Positions 19,471 through 29,640 of a stretch of DNA of 64,000 nucleotides are shown here, piece after piece. Under the pieces are notes generated by a model. The model worked only from the letters and a program-made list of their open reading frames with translations. It had not been told where the DNA came from and did not search any database. The DNA comes from Deinandra increscens subsp. villosa (lineage: Eukaryota > Streptophyta > Magnoliopsida > Asterales > Asteraceae): the NCBI GenBank assembly GCA_039602395.1, contig JBCNJP010000020.1:16098483-16162482 (forward strand). Direction: 5' to 3'. Both the position numbers and the translations under genes were made by a program. Positions within the stretch are counted from its first letter, which is position 1. Every line of letters begins with the position of its first letter.

Positions 19471-22173
19471 TGGCCTTGACTTGATAGTGTTCTTCATAGC
19501 AGAAGTGTAGCAGTCTTTGGCTTCTTGTTGATCACTTAGTATTCTTACAACTCCCCAAGGTGTGGGAAGCTTCACACATTGATGATAGGTAGATGGAACT
19601 GCTTTCATGTCATGGATCCATGGCCTTCCCAAGATTACATTGCAACAAGGCAGGGAATCAATAACGCAGAATTTCTGCATGGAATTGACCCCTTCTACGT
19701 AAACAGGAAGTCTGATGTCTCCAACCGTATGCTTGGTTTCTCCGCTAAATCCTACTAATACTGAGGATCTTGGAATTATTTCTTCTTCGGGAATGCTCAT
19801 CTTCTTAAGCACGTCCAATTGAATAATGTTGACCGAGCTGCCATTGTCTATCAGGATCCTGCGAACATAATGGTTAGCAATACATAATGTAATTACCAGA
19901 CTGTCATGATGAGGATCCTGGATGTCCTGCTTATCAGTTTCGTCAAAAGAAATGACTTTGTCTTCAGTCAATATTGCATTCTTCTTTGGTCGACTGCTTT
20001 GATCCATTTTGGCCTCCTTGGCATGTCTTTTTGCTGATGAGAAAGAGGCCCCACATATGTCAGATCCTCCAGAGATGAAGTTGATCACCTTTGCATCTGC
20101 TGGTGGCGACTGAGCTCTTTTGGGCAGCTCAGCAGCTTCTTGAGTTTTGCTTCTCTTTCTACCGAACAATTCCTTGAGATGCCCCTTGCTGAGCAGGTAA
20201 CTGATCTCTTTCCGAAGGGCTATGCAATCATCTGTTAAGTGCCCAAAGTCTTCGTGGTAGGCACACCATTTAGACTTATCTTTCCATGATCCTTGTTTAT
20301 CCGATTTTCTTGGCCACCTGGCTTTATCACCTAGATCCTGCAAGGCACATAACAAACCACTTGTGTCAACCGAAAAGCAATAATCAGATACCTTTGGGAA
20401 GTTCTCTTCGTCGTCTTCCTCTTCCACTTCGTTGACCCTTGGATTATCATTACGATAATAGGGTTTGTTTCTTTGTTGTTTCCCGGGAGAGTTTGTCCTT
20501 CTGCCCGACGTTTCTTCACCTCTTTTTTGGATCTTCTTATCGTCTTCTAACCTGATGAACCTCAGTGCCCTTGTTCTGACCTCATCAAGGTTCCTGCAAG
20601 GAGTCATAACCAAATCATCATAAAATCGGGAATCCCCTCTAATCCCCATTTTGAAGGCTTCTACAGCAGCTGCCATATCCAAGTTAGGGATATCTAGAGC
20701 TTCTCGACCAAATCTGGCCACGTAATCCCTTAGGGATTCACTGGGTTTCTGAACTATCCTGTACAAATCACCAGTGAGCTTCTCAAAGCTCCTGCTGCAA
20801 GAAAACTGGTTATTAAACAAGTTAGCCAAGTGGGGAAAAGAAGTAATAGTGTTAGGAGGGATACTGAGTAGCCATTTCAAGGCTGGTCCTGTCAGTGTTG
20901 AACCAAATCCCTTGCATAAGCAAGCTTCTTTGATGTTTGCAGGAATGGGGTTGATCTCCATTCGCTCCCTGTATTGTGCCACGTGCTCCTCAGGATCTGT
21001 GGTTCCATCGTAGAGTTTCATGTTGGGGGTCTGAAATCTTTTCGGTATCTCTACGTCACAGATGGGCCATGCAAATCTGGATATCCTGTGGCTGCCCGCT
21101 GGCACTTCAGGAATTGGACGAATAACACCAGGAACACTTGAGATCATGTCTTTCAATCTCTGAAGTTCCCTGGCGATGACGGGGTCAATACCTGCATCCT
21201 GCACAATTCCTTGGTTAGGGTTAGTATAATAATTATCAAAGTTGTTACCAGCCCTGGAAGTTTGTAGAGGGATTTGAGGTCCATATCCAGTATCTCTAAC
21301 GATGGTTGGCTCAGTCGTAGTCTCCACTTGCATGGGGATGAAGTCTCCCTCATGCATCTCCTGAGATGAACCTGGGAACGTGCCTGCAGAGACAGTAGGG
21401 TTAGAAAATAAGGATCCTTGAGGATCCTGAGCAGCTCGGAAGCGGCTCCGGTATGGTTGGAATGGCTGTGATGAGGATCCCTGTGGCATCTGTGGAGTAG
21501 GCATTGCTGATTGCTGACTCCAAGGCTCATGTAGGTTTGCTGCCGCGAATTGTTGTGGTCGAGATGCGGATTGATGCATCGAGACTGCTGGCACCCGATG
21601 GTTTAAAAACCCGGCTGGTTGCTGACTTGAGCATCTCGGCGGCTGCTGACTTCCATACTCGCTGTAGTAAGATTCTGGGGGTTGCTCAGAGTAGAACCCA
21701 GAGTATTCCAGATCCATCATCCTGGAAGTCTTCTGATGCTGAGTGCCTGAGGATCCTGCAGTGGTAACTGTTGCAATACCTGACTTTTGAACAGTAGAGG
21801 GATTTACTTTCAGTTTCGGCTGCTCCGATATTTCCGGAGAGTTGAACCCGAATGATTTTGGGATCAAAGGGCTGATTTCCTCTACTGGTTTCTTAGATTT
21901 CTTCAATTCCATGATCTCCTTCATCATTCTCTCGTTGGTTTTGGTTTGTTCATCCGCATGGGCCTTCATTTGCCTGATCAAAACATAGAGATCATTATTA
22001 GAAATAGTAGAGTCAGTGGACGTACCTTGAGATCCAGTAAAAGTGGGGTATTCCACTCCTCTAGTATTAGTATCAGCCACTTTCTTCATCATTGGGGGAA
22101 GACCAGCATTGACGATCGGTTTAGTGGATGAAACGGATTTCGAAGTAATCTTTTGTTGGCTCGACATTTTCAA
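19465..22173 (-). CDS. Tat gag-protease polyprotein
   Basis: A 902-residue frame starting 75 bases after the 5' LTR. The first third is Ser/Gln/Pro-rich and low in complexity. The capsid-like gag domain follows ('FAWPICDVEIPKRFQ', then a helix-rich block to about residue 540). A modified zinc knuckle, 'CAYHEDFGHLTDDC', lies near residue 635; the C-x2-H-x4-GH-x4-C pattern is the Tat form. The protease near the C-terminus has the active-site block 'ILIDNGSSVNII' (about 19825-19860). The frame ends at a single UAG in a readthrough context, and pol follows in the same frame. Placing protease with gag means it is made from the unextended product too. No frameshift or internal stop is visible. Confidence 0.92.
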   Translation of the reverse strand: MKMSSQQKITSKSVSSTKPIVNAGLPPMMKKVADTNTRGVEYPTFTGSQGTSTDSTISNNDLYVLIRQMKAHADEQTKTNERMMKEIMELKKSKKPVEEISPLIPKSFGFNSPEISEQPKLKVNPSTVQKSGIATVTTAGSSGTQHQKTSRMMDLEYSGFYSEQPPESYYSEYGSQQPPRCSSQQPAGFLNHRVPAVSMHQSASRPQQFAAANLHEPWSQQSAMPTPQMPQGSSSQPFQPYRSRFRAAQDPQGSLFSNPTVSAGTFPGSSQEMHEGDFIPMQVETTTEPTIVRDTGYGPQIPLQTSRAGNNFDNYYTNPNQGIVQDAGIDPVIARELQRLKDMISSVPGVIRPIPEVPAGSHRISRFAWPICDVEIPKRFQTPNMKLYDGTTDPEEHVAQYRERMEINPIPANIKEACLCKGFGSTLTGPALKWLLSIPPNTITSFPHLANLFNNQFSCSRSFEKLTGDLYRIVQKPSESLRDYVARFGREALDIPNLDMAAAVEAFKMGIRGDSRFYDDLVMTPCRNLDEVRTRALRFIRLEDDKKIQKRGEETSGRRTNSPGKQQRNKPYYRNDNPRVNEVEEEDDEENFPKVSDYCFSVDTSGLLCALQDLGDKARWPRKSDKQGSWKDKSKWCAYHEDFGHLTDDCIALRKEISYLLSKGHLKELFGRKRSKTQEAAELPKRAQSPPADAKVINFISGGSDICGASFSSAKRHAKEAKMDQSSRPKKNAILTEDKVISFDETDKQDIQDPHHDSLVITLCIANHYVRRILIDNGSSVNIIQLDVLKKMSIPEEEIIPRSSVLVGFSGETKHTVGDIRLPVYVEGVNSMQKFCVIDSLPCCNVILGRPWIHDMKAVPSTYHQCVKLPTPWGVVRILSDQQEAKDCYTSAMKNTIKSRPA

Positions 22174-22226
22174 GAATTGGTTATGGGAAGAAGATCAAGG
22201 CTTTTAGCTGAATTCAAACACCGTTT

Positions 22227-22244
22227 GCCCCACGGTGGGCGCCA
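22227..22244 (-). other. Primer-binding site of the Tat element
   Basis: Three bases inside the 5' LTR the minus strand reads TGGCGCCCACCGTGGGGC. TGG at the start pairs with the CCA end of a tRNA and the position is right. Plant Tat elements often carry a site starting TGGCGCC, but I cannot assign the tRNA with confidence. Confidence 0.75.
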
Positions 22245-22247
22245 AAT

Positions 22248-22826
22248 TGTTTTGGTCAAAAACTGCCTAAGCAATTAGTTGATCAAACTTTGTATGTGAG
22301 GTAGCGTGTTTGATGTAAATAAAGATGAAAATGCAAATGTAAAGGTTGACGCGAGGATGTAACGAGGGAAAATCCAAGTATCCTTGAGTATCCTCAAGGA
22401 GCCTGGCAAAAAACCTCGGGGGCCGGTTCAAAGTACCTGCCGCCTAAAACTTTTATATAATGAAAGTTCTGATTACAAAGTAAATGAGCTCGAATTCTAA
22501 GTGTTGCAGAGAATTGTAATCGAAAAGATTGTGTGTGTGTGTAAGCCTAGAGCTCTTGTTTAAATACGAAATACATAGCAACTAATTTTCCTAAAAAGTA
22601 GCAAGTAAGTCCACGTTCGCCAACTAGCCGTTTGAATCCCAACTGACCCACGATTCTATTGATAGACCGAGTCTTTAGGACACGTGATGAATAACCAAGT
22701 CAACCTGCGAGTAACAAACAATAGAGAAGCAACCGTTAGTAAGTAAATATTATTCAGGATCCTTACCATGAAGTGCCTACGAGCTGATGCGAGCTGCTCA
22801 TCGTCTCCTGAATTCTAGTACCAACA
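22248..22826 (-). repeat. 5' LTR of the Tat element (right copy)
   Basis: 579 bp, the promoter-bearing copy for the minus-strand transcript. It differs from 1739-2317 only at 22695 by eye. TATA-like stretches lie at about 22559-22567 and 22450-22459 on the minus strand. Confidence 0.95.
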
Positions 22827-22831
22827 CTATC
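22827..22831. repeat. Right target-site duplication of the Tat element
   Basis: ctatc, identical to 1734-1738. Confidence 0.95.
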
Positions 22832-22836
22832 AGTTC

Positions 22837-22988
22837 CACTATTACAAAAGGCCATTTATGACGTGCAATACGCGTCATAAAGGGTATCACATGACGCACA
22901 TTTGCGCGTCAAGAAAGCCATCGTCAGAAACACAAATGACGCACATTTTGCGTGTCATCTTCTTATGACACACATTTTTGCGTGTCAT
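22837..22988 (+). mobile_element. CACTA-type transposon terminus with subterminal hairpin repeats
   Basis: CACTATTACAAAAGG starts at 22837 and is followed by four palindromic units of the form ATGACGcaca-tttt-gcgtCAT at 22858-22878, 22891-22911, 22936-22958 and 22965-22988. Plant CACTA elements start CACTA and carry repeated subterminal transposase-binding motifs of this ATGACGCGCA kind. I do not find the matching TAGTG end, so this is a terminus or truncated copy. The Tat element inserted 5 bp to its left. Confidence 0.6.
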
Positions 22989-25900
22989 GGTTTTAACTTT
23001 AAAAAAAATTTAGAATCACGAATTTCCATATTAATTGACAATTAATCTCATAATACATATATAGCAAAATAATACATTTCATATATAGCAAAACAATTTG
23101 CCTACACTTTGCTTCTTGACTGCAGACTTCTCGTTAGAATTTTCCGCAAGTTCCCTTTGTTTCTCCCTCACTTTGAACAATTTGATCATTATAGCTACCA
23201 TAAAATAAGAAACTATAGTCTCCAGAACCGAAGTCATGTTCAAATGATATATGCTCCATGAGAAATACCAATTTGTTTAATGAAAACACATGACTTAACA
23301 AAGTATAAAGTGGTCAAAGTTGTAATAGGATTTTATGACTTTCAATTATCTTGCAGCATGTAACTTACTCGCAAAAAATATTACCGGATGCCTCTTTCAT
23401 TTAGTAATTGGCTTTGATCCCCAGTCCTCGATGGCGATTCCCATTACAGAAACATGACATTCGAACACTTGCAATTCACACCCTATAAAATCTGTTTCGA
23501 GCGTAGATGGATGGATCATAGTCAAGTTTACATAGAACGACCACTGTATTCTTAAACAACAAAAGCCATTTTAGATTTGTAAGAGTTCATATTAATTAGC
23601 AGCGGAAAACCATAAGTAGGTAAATTGTGTAAGTAGTTTTACAAAAAATGTTAAAAAAGATTTATAAGCATGACACAACAATATGTTATGCAAAGAAATC
23701 TCCAAAAGCGGTTCTGGCTGACTATGACTCCAGTTAACAAAAGATGCGGGTCCTAAATGATAATTCACCCACACACAGAATGCAACAATCATGTACCAGA
23801 TAATTCATACTAAAATAGGTCAACATAAAGTTGGGGAGTTCACAAGTTTAAATAACATGCATGAGAAGTGATCTACAACAAAGTTTGTAAACTGATTTGA
23901 TAAGTGATATCATTGTTTGACATTTGTTAAGATATTGTAATATCATTACCATGAACCTCGAACTACGAAACTAACTGTGTACTCACTCATGATATTATGT
24001 CCAACAATACCGAATGCCAGTATAACTGTATACCGTTGACTAAAGAACGGGAGTCAAGATTGGAGTGACCAATCATGGGCAATAACATTAATTAACCCAA
24101 TATATCTATTCACAAGTCATCGTTTCTTGTGGAACTAATCAGATTCAATTAATAGCAGGATTTCATCATAACATGCATCAACATGATACAGTAGAGATGG
24201 ACGAAAAACACGTGTAAAGAATGTATAAATTCTTCCACAAAGTATTTAAAACAGTTTAAAATAAGTGGGCATGAGACTCACATGTAGCAAGCAAATCCTA
24301 TATGACGCCAACAAGTAATAACCTAGCCGTCCTAAAACAATTATAAGACATAAGGTCTAACAAGTTGGGTTGCTATCTATGTCACCCTGATGAGTTGGTC
24401 AACTCTTGACGTCCCGGTGACCTTTAGTGATTTGGTATTAGTTAATAAAGAAAGTATATTTATTGTCAAATAAATATGTCGTCTCGTACCCGTTCAGGAA
24501 AATAGTGAAATGTGTATATGTATTTATTCACCAAAATATATAAGTATTTTTATCTAAATATATTGTCAAGGATAATATTTAATTAATTAAACTTGTACAA
24601 AGAGATCATGAAAGGGAAGGAATTAAAAATTTTCTAGGGTTTTAAGGAATTAAGAAATTTTTAAGGCCGAAAGTTCTAAAATATACGTTTTCTCTATATT
24701 TGTCAAATACGCAGTATTTTCTAATATATTCAGAAAATAATATATTTTCATAAAAATAACCCTATTTTATATCAATATGATCAAAATATAAGTCACTATA
24801 TTTTACATTGCCGGTTTTATCGGTTTTGTCCCTTCGGCTCGTTTTATGACGTTTTTAGTTTCCAAAACACTATGTAAACTTATGTTAAGTCATTATAAAT
24901 CCCAAAACACTTTTAATAACATGTTTCGTTCCCTTAAACATATCCAACAAAAAAATATGGTTTTCGGGCTCTAAAAGTGTCGGTTTTTTGTACCGGTTTC
25001 CCCAAATCAAGTCCTTCCCTTTCATGATCTCTTTGTACAAGTTTAGTTACAAAAATGTGTTCAAACTTTCTGTTCTAAACCCATTTAGAACCTGATCTAA
25101 AACCGAAGTGTTGTTTGTAAAAAAAATTGGTTTTCAAGTGTTGTTTTATTGTTTTAAAGCCTTTAAACTCATTTCTAACCAAAGTGCTTTCACAAATGTT
25201 GTAAGACATCTTTCAAAATTAGTTTTAAGTGTTCAAACTGAGTCATGGGTCGGGTTTGGGATTTTGGCCACAAAACCTAGCCTTTAAACCATAAATAACC
25301 GTAGTTTTTGCAATATAACACATAATACACCAAATACTTCCATGGATCTAAATAATAAACATGTTTTATGAAGTATATCATTAGTAAAATTATGGATCTA
25401 GTAAATACACATGATTATCCAAGCTAGTTTTTTCCAAACAAAGTGGGTGTTTTTAGTGGGTTTTAAGAGTAAATCACCAGGGATCATCAAGATTTACAAC
25501 AATGAGGACATATAATCAATTTCTAACATGATACAAGTGTTAGAAAATGAGTGAACAAGAAAAATGAGATCGAATCCTCACAAACAAGCTTCCAAAGCCG
25601 ATATGGGTGAAGAGGAGGTGTGATCTTCCTTGATGCTTGATCTTTAAGAAAATGGAGAGTTTTGGTGGATTTCTATAGATATAAAGAGAGGGCCGGTTGG
25701 GTGGTGGGAGGTAGTGAGTGAGTAGGGTTTGAAGAATGAAGGTATCCTTGATCGAGAATTAGATGCTTTATATGTGGGTTTAATGAGCTAGGGTATGTTT
25801 GGGTGGTTGGAACCGGTGTGGGTGTGGTTCGGTGGAGAGGAATCCGATTCCGAGAGAAAAACTCGAGAGAGAGTGTTGCGGGTTCGGTTCAAACCAAGAA

Positions 25901-26403
25901 CAAGGGAGGAGAGTTGGGTTCGATTTTGATTTCGGCCGGAAAAGAGAAAGAGGAGAGTTGCTAAGATGGTCCAACTTGTGGTCGCTTGGTCTTGGAATGA
26001 CTTGGATCCATGAACCGATTCAGGAGAGTGGTTTAGGAGGGATTTTTGAAGTTGGTTGGTGTGTGGGGGACACAATATCCAAAGGGTTTGCTAAACACTA
26101 GGTAAAGGGTGATGATTATTGTGTAAGTTGAGATATTTTATAAATTAAATGAGATGAGATATATATAGAGTAACAAAGAATTTTATGCTCGCATTCTCAA
26201 ATCTAATTTGTTTTTTTTTTTCTTTATATATTTTTCAACAGCAAAATAATTCAATTAAAAGTAAAAAACCGAGTTAACTCACACATAAATCCAACATAAA
26301 ACACTATTCCAAACATATTAATCACTCATGCACGTGTGTCCGTTTGTGCATGAATGATTAGAGTATGATTTGTACCCACCAAACTGCTTAATTCATCAAG
26401 TTT
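22989..26403. other. Repeat-derived stretch; minus-strand LTR-like sequence, no gene seen
   Basis: No convincing gene is present. Read on the minus strand, about 26080 to 23850 resembles the transcribed half of a long Ty3/gypsy LTR: a TATA-like stretch at about 25767-25775, CT/CA-rich leader-like sequence, 'tcacctcctcttcaccc', then long T-rich sequence. I see no TG/CA ends, TSD or coding region. A 34-bp perfect inverted repeat has arms at 24588-24621 and 25012-25045. Overlapping open frames around 25780-26100 have no recognisable protein features. Confidence 0.35.
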
Positions 26404-26991
26404 TCAAATCCAATCCATCTGAGAAGATGTATAGATTTGATTTTTAGAAGAAGCATTCGATTTCCCCTTTTTCTTTGAAAACAGGTCTCCCAAAAGCGGA
26501 ATTATCGGCTTCTTCTTCAACGATTTCCCATCTTTCAGCGACGATCTCAGTGCCACCACCTTCTCCGCAGCCTCAGCTTTTGCGATCTTCGACATGTTCT
26601 TGTGGAGTTCGGCGTTTAGAGATGCCAGAGCCACCTCGGTTTCCGATTCTCTCTCTTTCAACAACTTCAGTTCTCTCTTGGTTTCCTCGAGCTCTGATTC
26701 TAGCTTTTTCAGTGAGTTGACAAGCAACACCGGCGATTCTTCGGTTTCTCGGGGTGACGAGCATGATTTCCACGATATTTGGGAGCTTTGTGTGGATTTC
26801 CACGACGAGGTTTCTTGTTTCGGTAATGTAAAAGGGGGTTTAGGCGACGGTAAGAAGATTTCACCGGTGAGAAACCGCTCCCCGAAAACCTCCACGGCTT
26901 CTTTCACAGACCGGAAAGCGCGTGAGGTGTCTACATTGGCGCTATAGTCCACGACCGGTGGTCGGTTTTTCGGTAGGTTTTCGGGTTCCAT
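26404..26991 (-). CDS. Small WEB-family protein (DUF827-related coiled-coil protein)
   Basis: 195 codons, apparently one exon. The N-terminus has the family's conserved 'VDTSRAFRSVKEAVEVFGER' block (about residues 18-40). A charged coiled coil follows (about residues 92-150, with 'LESELEETKRELKLLKERE'), and near the C-terminus a basic motif ends in 'PIIPLLGDLFSKKKGKS'. This order matches the short WEB proteins of plants, related to WEB1/PMI2, which act in chloroplast photorelocation; the short members have no assigned function. The length fits the short subgroup of roughly 180-200 residues. A minus-strand TATATAAAA lies at about 27168-27176, placing the start codon about 180 bp downstream. 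Repeat DNA surrounds it on both sides. It looks intact. Confidence 0.85.
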   Translation of the reverse strand: MEPENLPKNRPPVVDYSANVDTSRAFRSVKEAVEVFGERFLTGEIFLPSPKPPFTLPKQETSSWKSTQSSQISWKSCSSPRETEESPVLLVNSLKKLESELEETKRELKLLKERESETEVALASLNAELHKNMSKIAKAEAAEKVVALRSSLKDGKSLKKKPIIPLLGDLFSKKKGKSNASSKNQIYTSSQMDWI

Positions 26992-27139
26992 GATGGTGGT
27001 AATGAGGAGGAAGTGAGAAAGTAAGTGTTGGGTTATGATAACGGTTATTGTCTTATTGATGGGTTTTCTTTGCTTTCACTTCAAATGTTGGTAGAGAGGT
27101 TGAGATTGTTTGCTCTTGATTGAAGGCTTGAAGTGGTAA

Positions 27140-27200
27140 TGAAATTGACTAGTCAACTACTTTGACTTTTATATAGTCAACTAATTAAGTTGATTTGCAA
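27140..27200 (-). promoter_or_regulatory. Promoter of the WEB-family gene with clustered W-box cores
   Basis: TATATAAAA on the minus strand at about 27168-27176 is surrounded by TTGAC/GTCAA cores at about 27145, 27152, 27162 and 27176, alternating in orientation. TTGAC is the core bound by WRKY factors. Expression was not assessed. Confidence 0.4.
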
Positions 27201-27916
27201 TATATTATCACATGTTTTGTTAGCTTGTGTGATTATGGTACTAGGTAATCATATGACCACCAAATCCACAATATTTGTGTGGTTGAATGGTCAATTTAAA
27301 GAAGATTGCTAATATAATTCTTGTTTTTTGTTTGCTTTCCTTTTTGCCTATGTTTTACTAAACTTTAACCATTTGAAATTTTTGGTTTCGTAGGGCTAGT
27401 TATTCTGGATGGCTTTTGATATTAACGGCTAAGTTTAATTTCATTGACCATATAATGTTTTATTTCTTTTGAATATGACCATCATTAATTTTAGAATTAA
27501 TTTCTATTTTCGTTATTGAGGTTTGTAAGGTTTAACTGTTTTAGTATAAAAAAGTTTTTGTTTCTTCTCAGCTTCATTCATGTTTCTAATTTCTGTCATT
27601 TTTGTCCCCGTCACTAACTTTCTTTAAATATTTAACTGAAAACAAAGGGTATTATTGTAAAACTATATTATCTATTTGTTATTTTTTTTGAACTACTTAT
27701 ATCCCTAACGGGGGGGGGGGGGGGGCATCAATCTATTATAGAACATCGCATAAGAAAAACCCTACATCGCACATTCTGATGTTCGAACTCCAAATCAGCC
27801 GAACTTCTGCCTTCACTTCCCATCATCATCTTCGCAAATAGCAATAGGGGAAGATCGTTGGCGAGTTCGAAAAACTAATGAAGAACTCGACATTCATAAT
27901 GCTTATGGTGAGTGTC
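27201..27916. other. AT-rich intergenic DNA with a G16 run
   Basis: No gene is visible. A homopolymer of sixteen G lies at 27710-27725, preceded by 'atccctaac', and is the only long G run in the window. The stretch after it leads into the decayed LINE. Confidence 0.5.
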
Positions 27917-29640
27917 CTACTCAAACACAACTGAAGTCCACCATGGAGGTTGTTTTACTGATTTCCAGGAATTAAATGCGTTAAAGGTACTGTTACTTCG
28001 ATTGAGATGGTTGATTTTTATCTTATTTCCTCTAATATGTTTGATGAAATTATGGGAAAACATCCCGAACGACATCCTTTGAGTCTCGTCATATGCACCA
28101 CCTCCTCGGGTAGAAATGCCAACTACAAAAGGTTGAGATTTATCGACATTTAATTCCAACCCCTAAAAAATAGAGCAATTAATCACCCGAAAGACATTAA
28201 CAATATTATCCTTTGTCCACTCTCCTGCGACAATCACAACGTTTGCGTAGAACAAATGCGAAAGTGGATAATTGTCTACCCCCACTTTGACCAGCTTGAA
28301 ACTACTAGCATGCACCACCTCATTAATCATGTCATTAAGACCTTCCACAACAAGAATAAAAAGAGAAGGCGATAAAGGATCACCTTGGGGAAGCCCTCTT
28401 TCAATCACAAATTCTTTTGTTGGGCTCCTATTAATCAAGATAGAATTAGTAGCCGACTCCAAGCAAGCTTGAATCATCGAGATCCACTTTTTCCTAAAAC
28501 CCATGAATTCATGACATTTTAGAAGATAGTTCCAAGCAACCATATCAAAAGCTTTAGCAAAATCTACTTTAAAAAGCATAATTTTCTGTTTTTTTTTCTT
28601 CACCCAATCAATCACTTCATTAAGAATGAGTGGACCGTCTAAAATTTGACTAAATTTGACGATTAGAGATAAAAGCAGATTGTTCCGTGCCGACTAAGTT
28701 ATCAATCACATTAGCAAGACGATTAGCAAGAAGCTTAGCGATGATTTTGTATTGGAAATTAATCAAGCTAATCGGTCTATAGTCATCTATCAACGATGGA
28801 TTATCCACCTTAGCCATTTTGTTTTCACCTTTTGTTTAAGTTCCAAATCTCTACGCTCTTCCAAGTCACCAAATTCGGAGAAAAGCTCACCATGAAGGAG
28901 CTTATGTTTCGACATCAATTTACTAGTAAACCATCATTCGCATCAATCTTAGCGGCGATCTCTTTTTCTTTGCCGTTTTTCAAGAGTTTGCGACTTTGAT
29001 TCCAAGATTTAAGAGTCCTTTTCATATTTTTTAGTTTTTCTTTAAAACGAACGAAAGGGTTGCTATGACAATTCGCGGCGATATCCCCAAAAGTATTTTC
29101 CACAATAGAGGTATAACCATATAAGTCCATCCAAAAATTGAAAATTTTGAAAGGAATAGGGCCAAAATCATTGTGATTGAGACATAAAACAATAGGCCGA
29201 TGATCACAATCTTCTTACTAAAAGCCAACACTTCCAACATAGGGAAATTATCGAGAACACCCCCGGAGACCTAAAAACGATCAAGTTGCTTTGTTTTGTG
29301 CCATCTTTACTCAAACGATTAAAATCCATGCTCACTCTCTCCGATTCCTTCCTAGTGGCATGGCATTGAAATCACCAAAGATAACATACTCACCCAGATG
29401 AGCATTCATGAAGCTAGAAATAAAATGTCAAATGCGTCTTTTAGCAATAATACTTTGAGGAGCATAAACAACAACCATGTAACACTTAAGATCAAGCATT
29501 TTCCAACGTACAACCTTCAATTATTAACAAATTTCAAAGACAAAAGAGTTCAGACGGTCAAAAGAAGGATCTCAAATTACCAATAAGCCACCTGACCGAC
29601 CAACAGAACTTGAAAAAGCAAACTCAAAATTGATATATAT
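27917..29640 (-). pseudogene. Decayed L1-type LINE (endonuclease and reverse transcriptase)
   Basis: Reading from right to left, an endonuclease remnant includes a GDFN-type motif (about 29360-29380) and 'DHRPIVLCL' (about 29185-29210). It is followed by a spacer and by the RT block from about 28740, with 'LLANRLANVI', 'EQSAFI' and 'VDFAKAFD' (about 28560-28580), then 'RGLPQGDPLSP' (about 28385-28415), and a damaged catalytic site where the expected YADD reads 'FYANVV' (about 28245-28255). It continues to 'LELNVDKSQ' (about 28130-28155). Stops and frameshifts separate the pieces. I see no intact 5' end, poly-A tail or TSD. Confidence 0.85.

Larger units (their letters stand above)
1739..22826 (-). 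mobile_element. Ty3/gypsy Tat-lineage LTR retrotransposon, interrupted by a nested element
   Basis: The element reads on the minus strand: 5' LTR (22248-22826), primer-binding site, gag-protease (22173-19465), pol (19464-16566 and then 6001-5598), a non-coding 3' region containing an antisense gene, polypurine tract, and 3' LTR (2317-1739). Without the inner chromovirus (6007-16565 plus one TSD copy) it is about 10.5 kb. The Tat assignment rests on the dual RNase H arrangement in pol (a degenerate RNase H followed by an archaeal-type one), on the gag-protease layout, and on the antisense gene near the 3' LTR, a known feature of this lineage. The LTRs appear to differ at one of 579 positions (T2186 versus C22695), and the coding frames are open apart from the single gag/pol UAG and the inner insertion. 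This looks like a very recent insertion. Confidence 0.95.

Noticed and set aside
25780..26101. Overlapping frames on both strands near a CCACCC-rich tract
   Set aside because: Compositional openness in an LTR-like leader; no recognisable domain and no consistent start.
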